Shown in pieces: positions 6,453-15,059 of a stretch of DNA of 33,644 bases. This stretch comes from a virus: positions 1 to 33,644 of IMG/VR virus record IMGVR_UViG_3300035670_000796. One strand, given 5' to 3'. Numbering within the stretch: the first letter of the stretch is position 1; every line of letters begins with the position of its first letter. The notes beneath the pieces were generated by a model. That model searched no databases and was not told the DNA's origin. It saw nothing but the letters and a program-made list of their open reading frames with translations. The position numbers were made by a program, and so were the translations under genes.

Positions 6453-6497
6453 ATTTTACGGGAAGAAAAGCACAGCGCGCCCTTTAGCTGAGCTAAA
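6453..6497 (-). promoter_or_regulatory. Candidate activator-dependent promoter for lysis genes
   Basis: On the minus strand, box CTAAAG (6487-6482) lies 23 nt before a -10-like TAAAAT (6458-6453), with no -35 (the -35 position is a GC run). The box is half of a perfect inverted repeat TTTAGCT-G-AGCTAAA (6483-6497). The fibre promoter at 28508-28554 has the same arrangement. Confidence 0.45.
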
Positions 6498-6510
6498 CCA
6501 ACTTGATTAC

Positions 6511-7290
6511 TTAAGTTACGACCTTGAGTTGTAGGATTCCTGTTTCGTAAACGTCCGGCAGGTTTTGTGTGTAAAGTTCTTTTAACTTAAAACCCGTTCC
6601 CTTGTCGGATCCTGGGGCTTTATCGAGAATCACTTTATAAAATACCGAAGGTGATGCCACGTCTGGAACAAACTCAAATCGCTTTTTTTGAGCGATATAG
6701 CCCAGAAAATCTCTAGCATCCTGAAGCCCACTTGGGTTGTTTTTTATGACCAGACCGTCCATAGACAGGTCTGTGATGAATTTGATTTCGAATTCCAGCT
6801 TTTTTTCTTCTCCGAATCTCACTACCTCAATTCGCCCGTCTGCAGATTTATTGATGGTGGCGTCCATGCTCTCAATCCAATTTTCGGGTGGCACGTAGCT
6901 TTGAAGCAAAAACTGCGGGTAATAGGTTTCTCCGGAGGCTTCGTTGCCGGTGTAAGAGGCACTTCCGGTCAGGTCTGATGCCCCGACAAATCCTAAAATG
7001 CTAAACGCTTTTTTTGTGGTCGTAGTCGAATTCAAAAGAAGCGAAAAGCTGGCATTCGCTGCGATCGTGATTAGGTTAGTCTCACGCTCAAGCGTAACCG
7101 AATAGGTGAGCTGGCCCACATCGTTTATGGCAGCCTCAACCGCCTCGACAAATTCCCCGGGCGTGTAGTCTTTAGCCGGTATGGTGGCAATTAGTTCCGT
7201 GTTTTCCTGGGTCGGCTCCAAAAAGGTTATCAACTGATTATTCGACGTAACGTCGTGTCCGTAATTAAATTTTGACCATGAATAGATCAT
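6511..7290 (-). CDS. Tail structural protein after tape measure (distal-tail position)
   Basis: 259 residues, beta-rich, soluble, directly after the tape measure gene and overlapping it by 4 bp (ATGA). The N-terminal part contains DYTPGEFVEAVEAAIND and a Ser/Thr-rich beta region; the C-terminal part has paired beta strands (VFYKVILDKAPGS). By position it corresponds to a distal tail or tail-tip protein, but the sequence itself does not show me a family. It is the last virion gene before lysis. Confidence 0.55.
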   Translation of the reverse strand: MIYSWSKFNYGHDVTSNNQLITFLEPTQENTELIATIPAKDYTPGEFVEAVEAAINDVGQLTYSVTLERETNLITIAANASFSLLLNSTTTTKKAFSILGFVGASDLTGSASYTGNEASGETYYPQFLLQSYVPPENWIESMDATINKSADGRIEVVRFGEEKKLEFEIKFITDLSMDGLVIKNNPSGLQDARDFLGYIAQKKRFEFVPDVASPSVFYKVILDKAPGSDKGTGFKLKELYTQNLPDVYETGILQLKVVT

Positions 7291-9038
7291 GCGAGCACCC
7301 TGCCGCCATTGGCAAAACCAGCTTCATTGATTAGTTCAACTATTCTTAGACCGCTTTCTCGACCGTCGAGGACATCGCCCTGAATATTGACGGTTACTCG
7401 CGCGGACTGCTCATCACGAATTTCTTGACTTGGATTCGCGATCTCTGGATCGGTCGCAACGTATCCGCCACCGGGGCCAGTTGTCGCTGCACCAGAAGAT
7501 GCAGGCGAAATTCCACCACCAGACAACGCCTTTAGTGCACCGCCGAGCGCGATCAATGCGAGACCTGCGGCGATGGCCACGGCTCCGTTCAATGTGAAAA
7601 GTGAAGTTTTTAAGGCGTCAATCCCGATTCCGATGCCCACCAAAGTCGAACCTATCTGAATCGACATATCGCCGATTACTCCAAGAACTGCAGCTGAAAA
7701 AGACTGAAAGGCATTCCCTCCGGTCACGAGCGTTTTACCAATCGCCGAAACTCCCGCGGTTATACTGTTCAAAACACCTTGCTGAAAGGATGAACGAATC
7801 TTTTCATAGGCCGCAGCCACCGAGCGAGAAGTTTCATCGGCCATCTTGGCGGCAGAGCCACTGATGGCCTCAAGATTTGATTGAATCGCCGGCGTCGCCG
7901 ACTCTACTTGCGACCTCAGATCACTAATCGCTTGTCCTAGATTTTGAGTGGCGTTGAAATTAAAAATATTCTCTGATGCGTTGGCCACATTAGTAGAAAA
8001 ATCCGAAAGCACAGAGCCTGATGACTCGACAAAAGTATCAAGGTTTTTCTTTAATTCACTGTCTGGCGAGAAAAATCCAATAACCTTTGCCGCCGCCGAG
8101 GCTAAAGTAAATATAACCGCCTGTGCAGCAGTTCTAATTCCTTCAAAAACGATCTTACTCACATTGAAAAGCTGTTCTAGTGCCCCACCGACGGAGTAAT
8201 TGATCACCGTAGAGAGATCAATTAAAGTTAAAAGCAAAGGCTTTAAAGCATCACCGCTTGATCCGAATTTTGAAACCGCCTGCCCTGCCGCGACTAGCCG
8301 GTCACTGAAGAATTTAAAGACCGCTAAAAGAGCCGGGCTTGTCGTTATTAGTCCCCCGATTTCTTCCTTAAAATCTCCAAACACGTTTTGCAAATTGGCG
8401 ATGCGGCCGGAAAATGTATTTAGCTCAGATGCAGCGGATCCTCCAAAACGCTGATTTACGAAATCAATCGCCGCCCCGGCTTTCAACTGTTCGGCCGTGA
8501 ATTTATTTAATTCAGGGATGACTTTACCCAATCGACCGACGGAACCGGAGAGCGTCGCATTTAATGACTGCATGGCCTCGTCGGGACCTTTGCCCGTGGC
8601 GACACCGAGTTCAATGGCCGCTTTCGTTAAAGACATCGCCTGCTCGTTAGAGCTCGTCATCGCCCGAGCTACAGCCGATAGCGATAAAACCTGGTCATCC
8701 TCGATTGCGGTTGTTCGCTGGATTTCGGAGGCCATGGTTTGAAATGCCCGCGAAGCACTCTCGCTGAACGTTCCAGCCAAACGTAGAGCCGTGTTTACCC
8801 GATTGACGGCCGCTTCTTGAGCGGCAGCCTGATCGATTGACTCGCTTACAAAAGCCTTAAGTTTGCTAAAAGAAAGATAAACCCCACCAAGCGCAGCCAA
8901 GCCAGCAAAAGATTTTTTAAATGCCAAACCCAACTGCTCGGCGGTGCTCGTTCCATCGTTTAAAATTCGAGCAAATCCGCGCTTGACCGTGCCGTCATCC
9001 AGTGTAATTCCGATTTGGATTTCATTCATTTCAGCCAT
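7287..9038 (-). CDS. Tail tape measure protein
   Basis: 583 residues, Ala/Ser-rich and largely helical, with the tape-measure pattern of an N-terminal helical region (QEAAVNRVNTALRLAGTFSE, SLNATLSGSVGRLGKVIPEL), a long central rod and a hydrophobic C-terminal stretch (about 470-510, ALGGALKALSGGG). It sets tail length; at roughly 0.15 nm per residue this predicts about 85-90 nm. It follows the frameshifted chaperone pair and overlaps it by 8 bp, the standard siphovirus order. Alternative start at residue 4 (MNEIQIG). Confidence 0.88.
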   Translation of the reverse strand: MAEMNEIQIGITLDDGTVKRGFARILNDGTSTAEQLGLAFKKSFAGLAALGGVYLSFSKLKAFVSESIDQAAAQEAAVNRVNTALRLAGTFSESASRAFQTMASEIQRTTAIEDDQVLSLSAVARAMTSSNEQAMSLTKAAIELGVATGKGPDEAMQSLNATLSGSVGRLGKVIPELNKFTAEQLKAGAAIDFVNQRFGGSAASELNTFSGRIANLQNVFGDFKEEIGGLITTSPALLAVFKFFSDRLVAAGQAVSKFGSSGDALKPLLLTLIDLSTVINYSVGGALEQLFNVSKIVFEGIRTAAQAVIFTLASAAAKVIGFFSPDSELKKNLDTFVESSGSVLSDFSTNVANASENIFNFNATQNLGQAISDLRSQVESATPAIQSNLEAISGSAAKMADETSRSVAAAYEKIRSSFQQGVLNSITAGVSAIGKTLVTGGNAFQSFSAAVLGVIGDMSIQIGSTLVGIGIGIDALKTSLFTLNGAVAIAAGLALIALGGALKALSGGGISPASSGAATTGPGGGYVATDPEIANPSQEIRDEQSARVTVNIQGDVLDGRESGLRIVELINEAGFANGGRVLA

Positions 9039-9587
9039 TGCGTTTCATCAATCCTAAAGCCAGATTTTTTAGAACCTCGCGATAGTCTTTGACGTCCTTT
9101 TGAATGAATTGTGACGCGGCCGTTTTTAAGCCGCGCATGAGTTTTTCCCTAGCTTCTTTTTTAAATGCGTGAAAATTCACGACCGAAATTAATTCAATAT
9201 CTCTCTTGGCCGTAAGCATTAGAGCCGATTTGTAATAAAGCGCAAATTTTGAAAAGCCCATCGCTTCAACCTCTGCATCCGTCCAGCCGTAGAAATGACA
9301 GACCTGCGCCTTTTCTAGTTGGAGCTGGGTTACTTTTTTTCGGACATTCCCCCAACAATACCGTCGATCAGCTTCTTAATTTTTGAAACTGGCATTTCTT
9401 CTAAAACTTCCTTAGGCATACCAAGTTTAATCAAAAGCTCAGTCACCAGATCGGCGCCTTCTTCTTTATCTTTAAAATTTTGAACTTCTCGCACGGTTGG
9501 TTCACGTAGACGAAACTCTTTTCCCGCATAGCTAACTTTGAAAACAATATTGTCGCCCAGATCAATTTCAGTCACAGTGCCCTCCAT
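9031..9587 (-). CDS. Tail assembly chaperone, -1 frameshift form (GT-like)
   Basis: Read 9587 to 9333 in the first frame, then continue in the -1 frame to the stop at 9031-9033: 85 + 100 = 185 residues. The -1 frame is open from the slip and reads VTQLQLEKAQVCHFYGWTDA before joining the frame that also has an internal ATG at 9261. This downstream sequence (Gln/Leu-rich, then FYGWTDAEVEAM) is typical of the T part of tail chaperones and has no start of its own at its beginning, so frameshifting is the natural way to make it. It overlaps the tape measure start by 8 bp. Confidence 0.85.
9330..9587 (-). CDS. Tail assembly chaperone, short form (G-like)
   Basis: 85 residues, the zero-frame product of the chaperone gene; KEFRLREPTVREVQNF resembles phage tail chaperones. 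It ends ...SEKK at TAA immediately after a slippery A AAA AAG. It lies between the tail tube and tape measure genes, as expected. The short form would coat the tape measure during tail assembly while the frameshift form recruits tube subunits. Confidence 0.85.
   Translation of the reverse strand: MEGTVTEIDLGDNIVFKVSYAGKEFRLREPTVREVQNFKDKEEGADLVTELLIKLGMPKEVLEEMPVSKIKKLIDGIVGGMSEKK
9333..9339 (-). promoter_or_regulatory. Programmed -1 frameshift slippery site A AAA AAG
   Basis: The heptamer is in the correct register (ga-A AAA AAG TAA in zero frame). A GGGGGA run 7 nt upstream could act as a stimulatory Shine-Dalgarno-like element. I see no clear downstream hairpin. Confidence 0.85.
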
Positions 9588-9589
9588 AG

Positions 9590-9623
9590 AAAGCGCGCGA
9601 AGCCTTTACCGCACGCGCCCTTT
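9590..9623 (-). terminator. Weak stem-loop, possible attenuator before chaperone gene
   Basis: On the minus strand AAAGGGCGCG and CGCGCGCTTT pair with one mismatch around a 14-nt loop, between the major tail protein stop and the chaperone start. Only a short T run follows, so at most partial termination. Confidence 0.3.
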
Positions 9624-9625
9624 TT

Positions 9626-10513
9626 TTATAGTCCCGCTTGGCTTACGTCGCCAATGGCGATGGCGTTAAATTTCGGGTTAAATTCACGATCAACAAAGCC
9701 CTGCCATGTGATCGAAAGTGTTCTGGGATTTTCACCGCTGAACACTAAAGAATCAGGCACTGGAATTGCCAACATAAAGTTAAAGTTACTTTTGTCATCC
9801 GAAGCGCCAACGGGTTTTAGGACCAATCGGCCGGCCTCGACCATCATGTTTTTCCCTTGCACTGCTGAGCCTACGCCGAACACTTCGGAGCCGCCGATGG
9901 GAGTCGAAGAACCGCCATAAATCTTATAAATTTCTTTCAGATTCGATTTTTGCGTCTCAAGCATCGTGGTAGTGCACTCGAGTGTTTCAAATCCCTGGTT
10001 GATAGCTGCCAAGGGCGTGAGGCCCGTTTGATGGCTGGTGAGCGTAAAGTTCGAAGGGGCAAAGCTACACTCCACATCGCCTTGGAGCAGTCCCAAATCC
10101 ATATCACGACCGCGGCGGATTAGACTAACCTGTACCCCAGAATTTTGATCGGCGGCTTCGGTAGCTTCACCCACTGAAGTTCTTTTGACAGTCATCACTG
10201 CGCCACTCGAATCCGCGTCAAACCCACTCACCAAAGCGACAGCAGTCGCAGTCTTTGCGGCGATCTGTGTTGGCGTGTCCGTGGAGAGAATCGAAACCTC
10301 AATGTCACTTTTTCCCGCAACCGCCGGATCCACGCTAGAGCCAGTATTCCACCAAACGTAATAGGCGGTTTCATCTTTCGCCGACCACATTTTGACATAC
10401 TTTCCAGCAATTCCACTCGCCGTGAGGCCAGAAAAATCGAAAGCCTCTGTTTGTTCCATTTTCCAAAATACATTCACGGGCACTATTGCCACGTTATTCA
10501 CTGATGTTGACAT
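9626..10513 (-). CDS. Major tail (tube) protein
   Basis: 295 residues, beta-rich, with no membrane or coiled-coil segment. It sits directly before the chaperone frameshift pair, the usual place of the tail tube gene. The region SFAPSNFTLTSHQTG then LAAINQGFETLECTTTMLE is reminiscent of tube proteins; the C-terminus LSITWQGF suggests the terminal beta strands. RBS GGGAGGATAG lies just before ATG 10513, the strong initiation expected for a high-copy virion protein. Confidence 0.78.
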   Translation of the reverse strand: MSTSVNNVAIVPVNVFWKMEQTEAFDFSGLTASGIAGKYVKMWSAKDETAYYVWWNTGSSVDPAVAGKSDIEVSILSTDTPTQIAAKTATAVALVSGFDADSSGAVMTVKRTSVGEATEAADQNSGVQVSLIRRGRDMDLGLLQGDVECSFAPSNFTLTSHQTGLTPLAAINQGFETLECTTTMLETQKSNLKEIYKIYGGSSTPIGGSEVFGVGSAVQGKNMMVEAGRLVLKPVGASDDKSNFNFMLAIPVPDSLVFSGENPRTLSITWQGFVDREFNPKFNAIAIGDVSQAGL

Positions 10514-10529
10514 CTATCCTCCCAAAAAC

Positions 10530-11228
10530 TTAAATTTTTGATTCAATCCAAACGACGAAAAGCCTGCCCGAACCACCCGAACCAGCCACAAAGCTACCAC
10601 TCGACAAACCAGCACCTCCACCGCCGCCAGTATTTGACGCAGCCGAGACACCATCGGACTGCCAGGTGGAGCCCCAACCAGGCTCGCCATGTTTTGACAA
10701 TCCGTTTCGACTCCCGTAATTGATCAGGTAATCCGGTAATGTTGCCGTCTGAGAAGAAAGCCCACCATAACCACCGCGGAAAATAACATCACCGAAAACT
10801 GTATCGCCACCACTACCACCAGCGCCTTGGGTATTCTGTGACAGTCCAGGTACCCCACCCTGTCCAATGGTGACAGACACATCATCTGTAACGACGACCG
10901 GAACAAATTTTGAAAAACCCTCACGACCTGGAAATCGCTTCGTGGATCCCGTTGTCCAGCCCGAAGGAGTAACACTACCACCGCCCCCGCCGCCGATACC
11001 CCAAACGAAAACGATGCTCACGCCGTCTGGCTTTATCCAGGTTCCATTTGATGTGAAATCCTGAATCTTTAATAGCCCGTCCCCGAGCTTTGCTGTGATC
11101 AGGTTTACTGCATCGATGAGCCCATTGACTGATGCACCGAATTTGTTCATCAGTGCCACTGTGACAGGGCTATCCTCGCTGATCTCGACCGTATTTATTT
11201 TTTCTAAATTACTTGGAACATCTGCCAC
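10530..11228 (-). CDS. Glycine-rich tail protein, candidate receptor-binding adhesin
   Basis: 232 residues from GTG 11228 (site GAGGTG upstream). After a helical N-terminus (about 1-50) there are repeated glycine runs: WGIGGGGGGSV (about 75-85), GAGGSGGDTVFG, FRGGYGG, NTGGGGGAGLSSG and GSGGSGRLFVVW at the end. Such a pattern is known from glycine-rich phage tail domains and T-even gp38-type adhesins, where poly-glycine helices form a sandwich that displays receptor-binding loops. It lies between the hub-like protein and the tail tube gene. Function as host-recognition tip is inferred. Confidence 0.6.
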   Translation of the reverse strand: MADVPSNLEKINTVEISEDSPVTVALMNKFGASVNGLIDAVNLITAKLGDGLLKIQDFTSNGTWIKPDGVSIVFVWGIGGGGGGSVTPSGWTTGSTKRFPGREGFSKFVPVVVTDDVSVTIGQGGVPGLSQNTQGAGGSGGDTVFGDVIFRGGYGGLSSQTATLPDYLINYGSRNGLSKHGEPGWGSTWQSDGVSAASNTGGGGGAGLSSGSFVAGSGGSGRLFVVWIESKI

Positions 11229-11236
11229 GAATCACC

Positions 11237-13471
11237 TCACAAAAGCTGAAACTGTTTTTTTCCATCGTCAAAATCCGTGTTTTTCAAATGGACGTAAATC
11301 ATCTTTACCTGCTCAGTGACGTCGGGATCGTCATATTTCGTGAGTTCCATTATCATCCCGACGGAAGGCTCAAAGGCTAAAGCCGGAGAAACTGTGACCG
11401 TGTTGGAAGTAAAGGATTGAATCACCGTATCACCGACAATGCTAAAATCAGCATTGCGAATCCTCACAGAGCATTTTTTAAGACCCACCCATTTCAAATA
11501 TTCGGAACTGCCAAAGCGAGAGCCGTAGGACTCTTCAATCACAAACTTTGTGCTGGAAATACCAGACTTGATCTTAGATGCAGGTCCGATAAGGCCATAC
11601 TTGGCAGATCCGCTAAAATTTGTATCAATTGCCTCAAAGCGAACGTCTCCAGTTTTGAGCTGAAGGTCTTTGTTCACGATTTCAAAAAACCTGGGCGCTA
11701 AACCCTTTTTTCCCGTTTTTGTGTCAGGCAAATAAAGTTCAGAGCCATCGAATAAAATAATATCGCCAATTTCCACAGCAAAAGCAGAGCTCAAAAGCGA
11801 ATCAAAACTGATAGATTCCGCCCCAAACTCATAGCGTTTGATTCGCCTGCGGCCTTGAATCAGGGCTATGTTATCGGCCGATAGCTCAGTCCTCATGCCT
11901 TTGGCTTCAAGAGTCAGCGTCCGGTTAGGCGCGTTTTTGATTCGATTTTTCGAGTCGGCGGAAATCGTAATGTAACCAGTTAAAAACTTATCCTCGAGCC
12001 GGTCCTCATCATACTTAAATACAATTTCATTAAAGAAATTCTTGTTACTCGAACGCTTAAGTCTTAGCTGGCTTGGGCTTTTGATGTTTGATTTATCAAA
12101 GGTAACAATGTCTTGGCCAGGAATTGGGCCGATGTGATAACCAACACTTGCCCGAGCCTTTCTGGGCAGGGAAAAGCAAGACATCGGTGCATAAATCTGT
12201 TTTTCAAGCCATTCCTTGGCTTCCTCGATTCCCTCTTTTAAGAAAAAATCGTATTCCACTGAATTCAAAAAAAGTCGGTAAAGCCTTAAGTGCTCAAACA
12301 CATCAATCTCGTCGGGCCTCAGCCTGCACCCATCGGGAAGTGTGGCGTACTGGCTAACAAATGAGGCTTTGATTCCGCTAGATGTGTCATCAACGAAAGA
12401 CACATCTTCAATCAGAACAAAATCGCCCTGAGCGCCTTCGATGATCTCAGCTATTTTTTTATAAGTAACCTGGTTTTCTAGGTGCGTGGATCCTGATAAA
12501 ACATCAAGCCAATCACCAGCGACAAGACCGTACTCTTCGGAGATATTGACGCCTTTGAAATAAAGCGCATTGTCGTAGCGTTCAGCATCGCCTACGTTTA
12601 TTGACGTGACTGGTAGGTCTTTGTGACTATTTTGCGGGCCAATCACCGCGGCCGATGGAGTTTCAGAACTGCCCGAGGCCATAATCTTTAGCGCCAAATC
12701 AATGCCGTTCCCAAAAAGTCTGTATTGTGCGGTCACGGTCGTACCGCTTGAATGGCTTGCAGCTAGCGTCCCGTAAGCGCCACGCACTACGCCGGTAAAA
12801 TTGCCTAAGGAATCAATGGAGTCATATCTAATAATTTCGTCGTCGATTCTAAAGTAGCTTTCGAAACTCAAATCATAGACGCCCGGCGGGTAGTCTTTTT
12901 TTCTTAAGAAAGTGGCCGTTGATTCGACTGGTATCGTTGCGGTCGTGGCATCAATTTCAGCAGTTAGCTTGGTTTCTGAGGCCTTAAAGATGTTCGTACG
13001 TTTTTTATCGTCGGCATGATTTAATTGTAGAACAATTTTGCCGGGATCGGCCGTAATATCGGTAATTATGCCACGAAAAATAGTCACATAGTCGTCAGGA
13101 AATCCGGTTTGATTGAAACCCAAGTAAACCTTGGCCTGTCTCATCAGAAGATCGTCCACGATTTCCCCAGGCGTAATTAGCCGAGTCGCATAGCCGTCAT
13201 CCATTAGAGCGATCGCAACCGTTGAAATCGTGGAACCTTCGGCTTTGTCCACGTTGAGCGTTTGCTTAATCGAAGTCGACGTCCCGTCTAAGGTAATGAT
13301 GTTATCCTGATCGGAAATTTCCACCAGCTCGCCCGTGGATGAGTAAGCATTTACCTTTTGCGATCCGAAAATAGTCGATACACCATCGATCTTTAAGACG
13401 ATGTTGGGCTCTTTCGCAGACCCAGAGAGCGCGTTTAAGGCTGCGGTGGTGAGAGTTAAGGCCACGCACAC
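11237..13471 (-). CDS. Large tail hub/tip protein
   Basis: 744 residues, mostly beta, with repeats of nucleic-acid-free structural character: TTIPVESTATFL, FESYFRIDDEIIRYDSI, GVVRGAYGTLAASHSSGTTV (a motif seen in phage tail hub/tip proteins that carry short 'DDEIIRY ... RG..GT.A..H' beta modules). It is the largest virion gene except the fibre and most likely forms the central tail tip. Start is GTG 13471; GTG at residue 3 has better spacing from GGGG. It precedes the tail tube gene, whereas hub genes normally follow the tape measure. Confidence 0.6.
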   Translation of the reverse strand: MCVALTLTTAALNALSGSAKEPNIVLKIDGVSTIFGSQKVNAYSSTGELVEISDQDNIITLDGTSTSIKQTLNVDKAEGSTISTVAIALMDDGYATRLITPGEIVDDLLMRQAKVYLGFNQTGFPDDYVTIFRGIITDITADPGKIVLQLNHADDKKRTNIFKASETKLTAEIDATTATIPVESTATFLRKKDYPPGVYDLSFESYFRIDDEIIRYDSIDSLGNFTGVVRGAYGTLAASHSSGTTVTAQYRLFGNGIDLALKIMASGSSETPSAAVIGPQNSHKDLPVTSINVGDAERYDNALYFKGVNISEEYGLVAGDWLDVLSGSTHLENQVTYKKIAEIIEGAQGDFVLIEDVSFVDDTSSGIKASFVSQYATLPDGCRLRPDEIDVFEHLRLYRLFLNSVEYDFFLKEGIEEAKEWLEKQIYAPMSCFSLPRKARASVGYHIGPIPGQDIVTFDKSNIKSPSQLRLKRSSNKNFFNEIVFKYDEDRLEDKFLTGYITISADSKNRIKNAPNRTLTLEAKGMRTELSADNIALIQGRRRIKRYEFGAESISFDSLLSSAFAVEIGDIILFDGSELYLPDTKTGKKGLAPRFFEIVNKDLQLKTGDVRFEAIDTNFSGSAKYGLIGPASKIKSGISSTKFVIEESYGSRFGSSEYLKWVGLKKCSVRIRNADFSIVGDTVIQSFTSNTVTVSPALAFEPSVGMIMELTKYDDPDVTEQVKMIYVHLKNTDFDDGKKQFQLL

Positions 13472-13575
13472 CGCCCCAGAAAATAACGCTTCCCACAGCC
13501 ACCCATCCTTGAACGGCCTTTAACACCGTCAGACGTGTGTAGGAAGCAAAGCCCGTCCGTGGTTTTAGCAATCAT
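13456..13575 (-). CDS. Tiny Cys/Arg-rich protein between tail genes (39 aa)
   Basis: 39 codons from ATG 13575, with AGGTGGT as ribosome site, overlapping the upstream stop by 11 bp and the hub start by 16 bp. The sequence has paired Cys, Gly and basic residues (RMGGCGKRYFLGRCAWP at the end). It fills the gap between the tail terminator-like and hub genes. A longer frame at the same place looks like shadow sequence. Unknown function; possibly a small metal-binding tail factor. Confidence 0.45.
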   Translation of the reverse strand: MIAKTTDGLCFLHTSDGVKGRSRMGGCGKRYFLGRCAWP

Positions 13576-14026
13576 TGTCACCACCTGCGAAGTATTCCAC
13601 TTCAAAGTCGATCACGGTTTTTAAAAATCGATCTGTTTCTGTGGTCACGTATTCGATTCCAGTATCACCAGTGAACCGCGAGCGAAGGATCAAACCATCC
13701 ATCGACCAGTTGGCCTCAATTTCCGCGGCGATTGCCGCGGCATCGAGCATGAGATTTTTTTCGAACACGGCCTTTGCCGGACCATCGTCCTCACGCGCAA
13801 CGTACTCCCTCGTCAACACGACACTAAAAGTCCGGTTGATTGTCAGCATGGGTTGATTTGTTCTTTTAGCCGTCGATGCAGAGCCAATGGTCACGCCAAA
13901 GCCCTGACGCAAAATAATGTTCGGATTTTCATCAGGCTTATAGGGATTTGAAAGACGTCTGTGATAGGGCAAGACTTCTGCGATGCGATCCAGATAAAAC
14001 TGATGAATCTTTGCCAGGGTGTTCAT
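13565..14026 (-). CDS. Tail terminator/completion-like protein
   Basis: 153 residues from ATG 14026, overlapping the previous gene by 4 bp. Alpha/beta with a central beta region (MLTINRTFSVVLTREYVARE) followed by a helix (LDAAAIAAEIEANWSM) and a final strand (TVIDFEVEYF), the order seen in small tail terminator (gpU-like) proteins. Position after the head-tail connector genes and before the tail proteins agrees. No diagnostic motif was found. Confidence 0.5.
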   Translation of the reverse strand: MNTLAKIHQFYLDRIAEVLPYHRRLSNPYKPDENPNIILRQGFGVTIGSASTAKRTNQPMLTINRTFSVVLTREYVAREDDGPAKAVFEKNLMLDAAAIAAEIEANWSMDGLILRSRFTGDTGIEYVTTETDRFLKTVIDFEVEYFAGGDNDC

Positions 14027-14865
14027 CGATCCATAAACTCCGTTGCAGAGCTTTTTTCTGAAAATTCAAGCGTGGCATTAAGGTTTCGATCAATGTTTTG
14101 CGAGCCGATTTCCATGGCTTTTTGGAATGCCGCCTGGGCGTTCTTCATTTCCGTGGCGTAGTCCTCACCGAGCGAGCGGTAAATGACCTCGGCGCACTTG
14201 TGAAGGGCCGCTATTTTATACTGTTCCCAGCGAAGGATTTGATTTGGCGAAATGATCGTGCGGCTGGCTCTTAAGTGCTGAATGAGTTCTTCGGCCGCAA
14301 TAAAATGCTGGTCATTCCAGTTGGTTTTATCCTCCGCAAAGGCTGAGATTAGGTCCTCGTTTGCCAGGTGGGCGTAGCGAGCGAACAACTCTTTGTCGTC
14401 CGAAAACTTATGCCCAATGTATTTTAGGGATGTCGCGCTAGAAAGATTTTGGTCAAACGTCAGCTTTACCCAAAACAGGTCATAAATTTTTAAACTCGAA
14501 AGCTCGGGAATATCCTCAGTGGATTCTTCGCGAAACCAGCTCTCATACTTGTCTGGCGTCCAGGAAATTATGCCGGATTTTGAGAATGCTTTTCCACCGA
14601 CCGCAGTCATGTCGATAACATCAACCGCAGGTTTCCAGGTATTGCCGTTCCAAATTTCTATGTTAATGGCGCTTGTTGACGTGTTAGCTGATTTTAATTC
14701 GAACCAGCGATGATTGAATGGCAGATCTGATCCAATGAAAAGTGCATCTTGCGTGCTCTGATAATTCAGCGTGACGCCGGTGGTTTCAAGGAAATCACTC
14801 ATTGGGATGCTTAGGTCAATTCGAGCTGAAGCGTCTTTAAAAATGACTCGGTTGTTTTGCAGCAC
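14023..14865 (-). CDS. Virion protein, head-tail connector region
   Basis: 280 residues from GTG 14865 (GGAG upstream). The N-terminal part is beta-rich and looks like a carbohydrate-binding or jelly-roll domain (FELKSANTSTSAINIEIWNG); the C-terminal 120 residues are helical (RYAHLANEDLISAFAED, HKCAEVIYRSLGEDYATEM), like head-tail adaptor proteins. It lies between the capsid and tail terminator-like genes. A fusion of an adaptor helix bundle with a surface domain is possible. Confidence 0.5.
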   Translation of the reverse strand: MLQNNRVIFKDASARIDLSIPMSDFLETTGVTLNYQSTQDALFIGSDLPFNHRWFELKSANTSTSAINIEIWNGNTWKPAVDVIDMTAVGGKAFSKSGIISWTPDKYESWFREESTEDIPELSSLKIYDLFWVKLTFDQNLSSATSLKYIGHKFSDDKELFARYAHLANEDLISAFAEDKTNWNDQHFIAAEELIQHLRASRTIISPNQILRWEQYKIAALHKCAEVIYRSLGEDYATEMKNAQAAFQKAMEIGSQNIDRNLNATLEFSEKSSATEFMDR

Positions 14866-14868
14866 CGC

Positions 14869-15042
14869 TTATTCTCCGTTTTGACCCTTATGTTTCTTTG
14901 CCACCTTTGGCGCGGGCAAAATCACCCACGCCACGTGTCGGCCGTGGTGGCCGTAAATCGCACGAATAATAGAGCCGCTCGGAAGTGACTGAAGCTTTTT
15001 TTCAAGCATCCTTATATCGTCAGACACTAAAGCCTTTACCAC
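14869..15042 (-). CDS. Small basic protein downstream of capsid gene (57 aa)
   Basis: 57 residues from GTG 15042 with GGAGAGGG 8-9 nt upstream; it starts before the capsid stop region ends and stops 3 nt before the next gene. A helix (VSDDIRMLEKKLQSL) is followed by a strand (IIRAIYGHHGRHVAWVILP) and a lysine-rich tail. Possibly a head-completion factor; not recognised. Confidence 0.55.
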   Translation of the reverse strand: MVKALVSDDIRMLEKKLQSLPSGSIIRAIYGHHGRHVAWVILPAPKVAKKHKGQNGE

Positions 15043-15059
15043 TTCCAAGCCCTCTCCAA

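Noticed and set aside
10538-11064. Pro/His-rich plus-strand frames
   Set aside because: They are antisense shadows of the glycine-rich tail gene (Gly codons read as Pro/Ala/Thr on the other strand).
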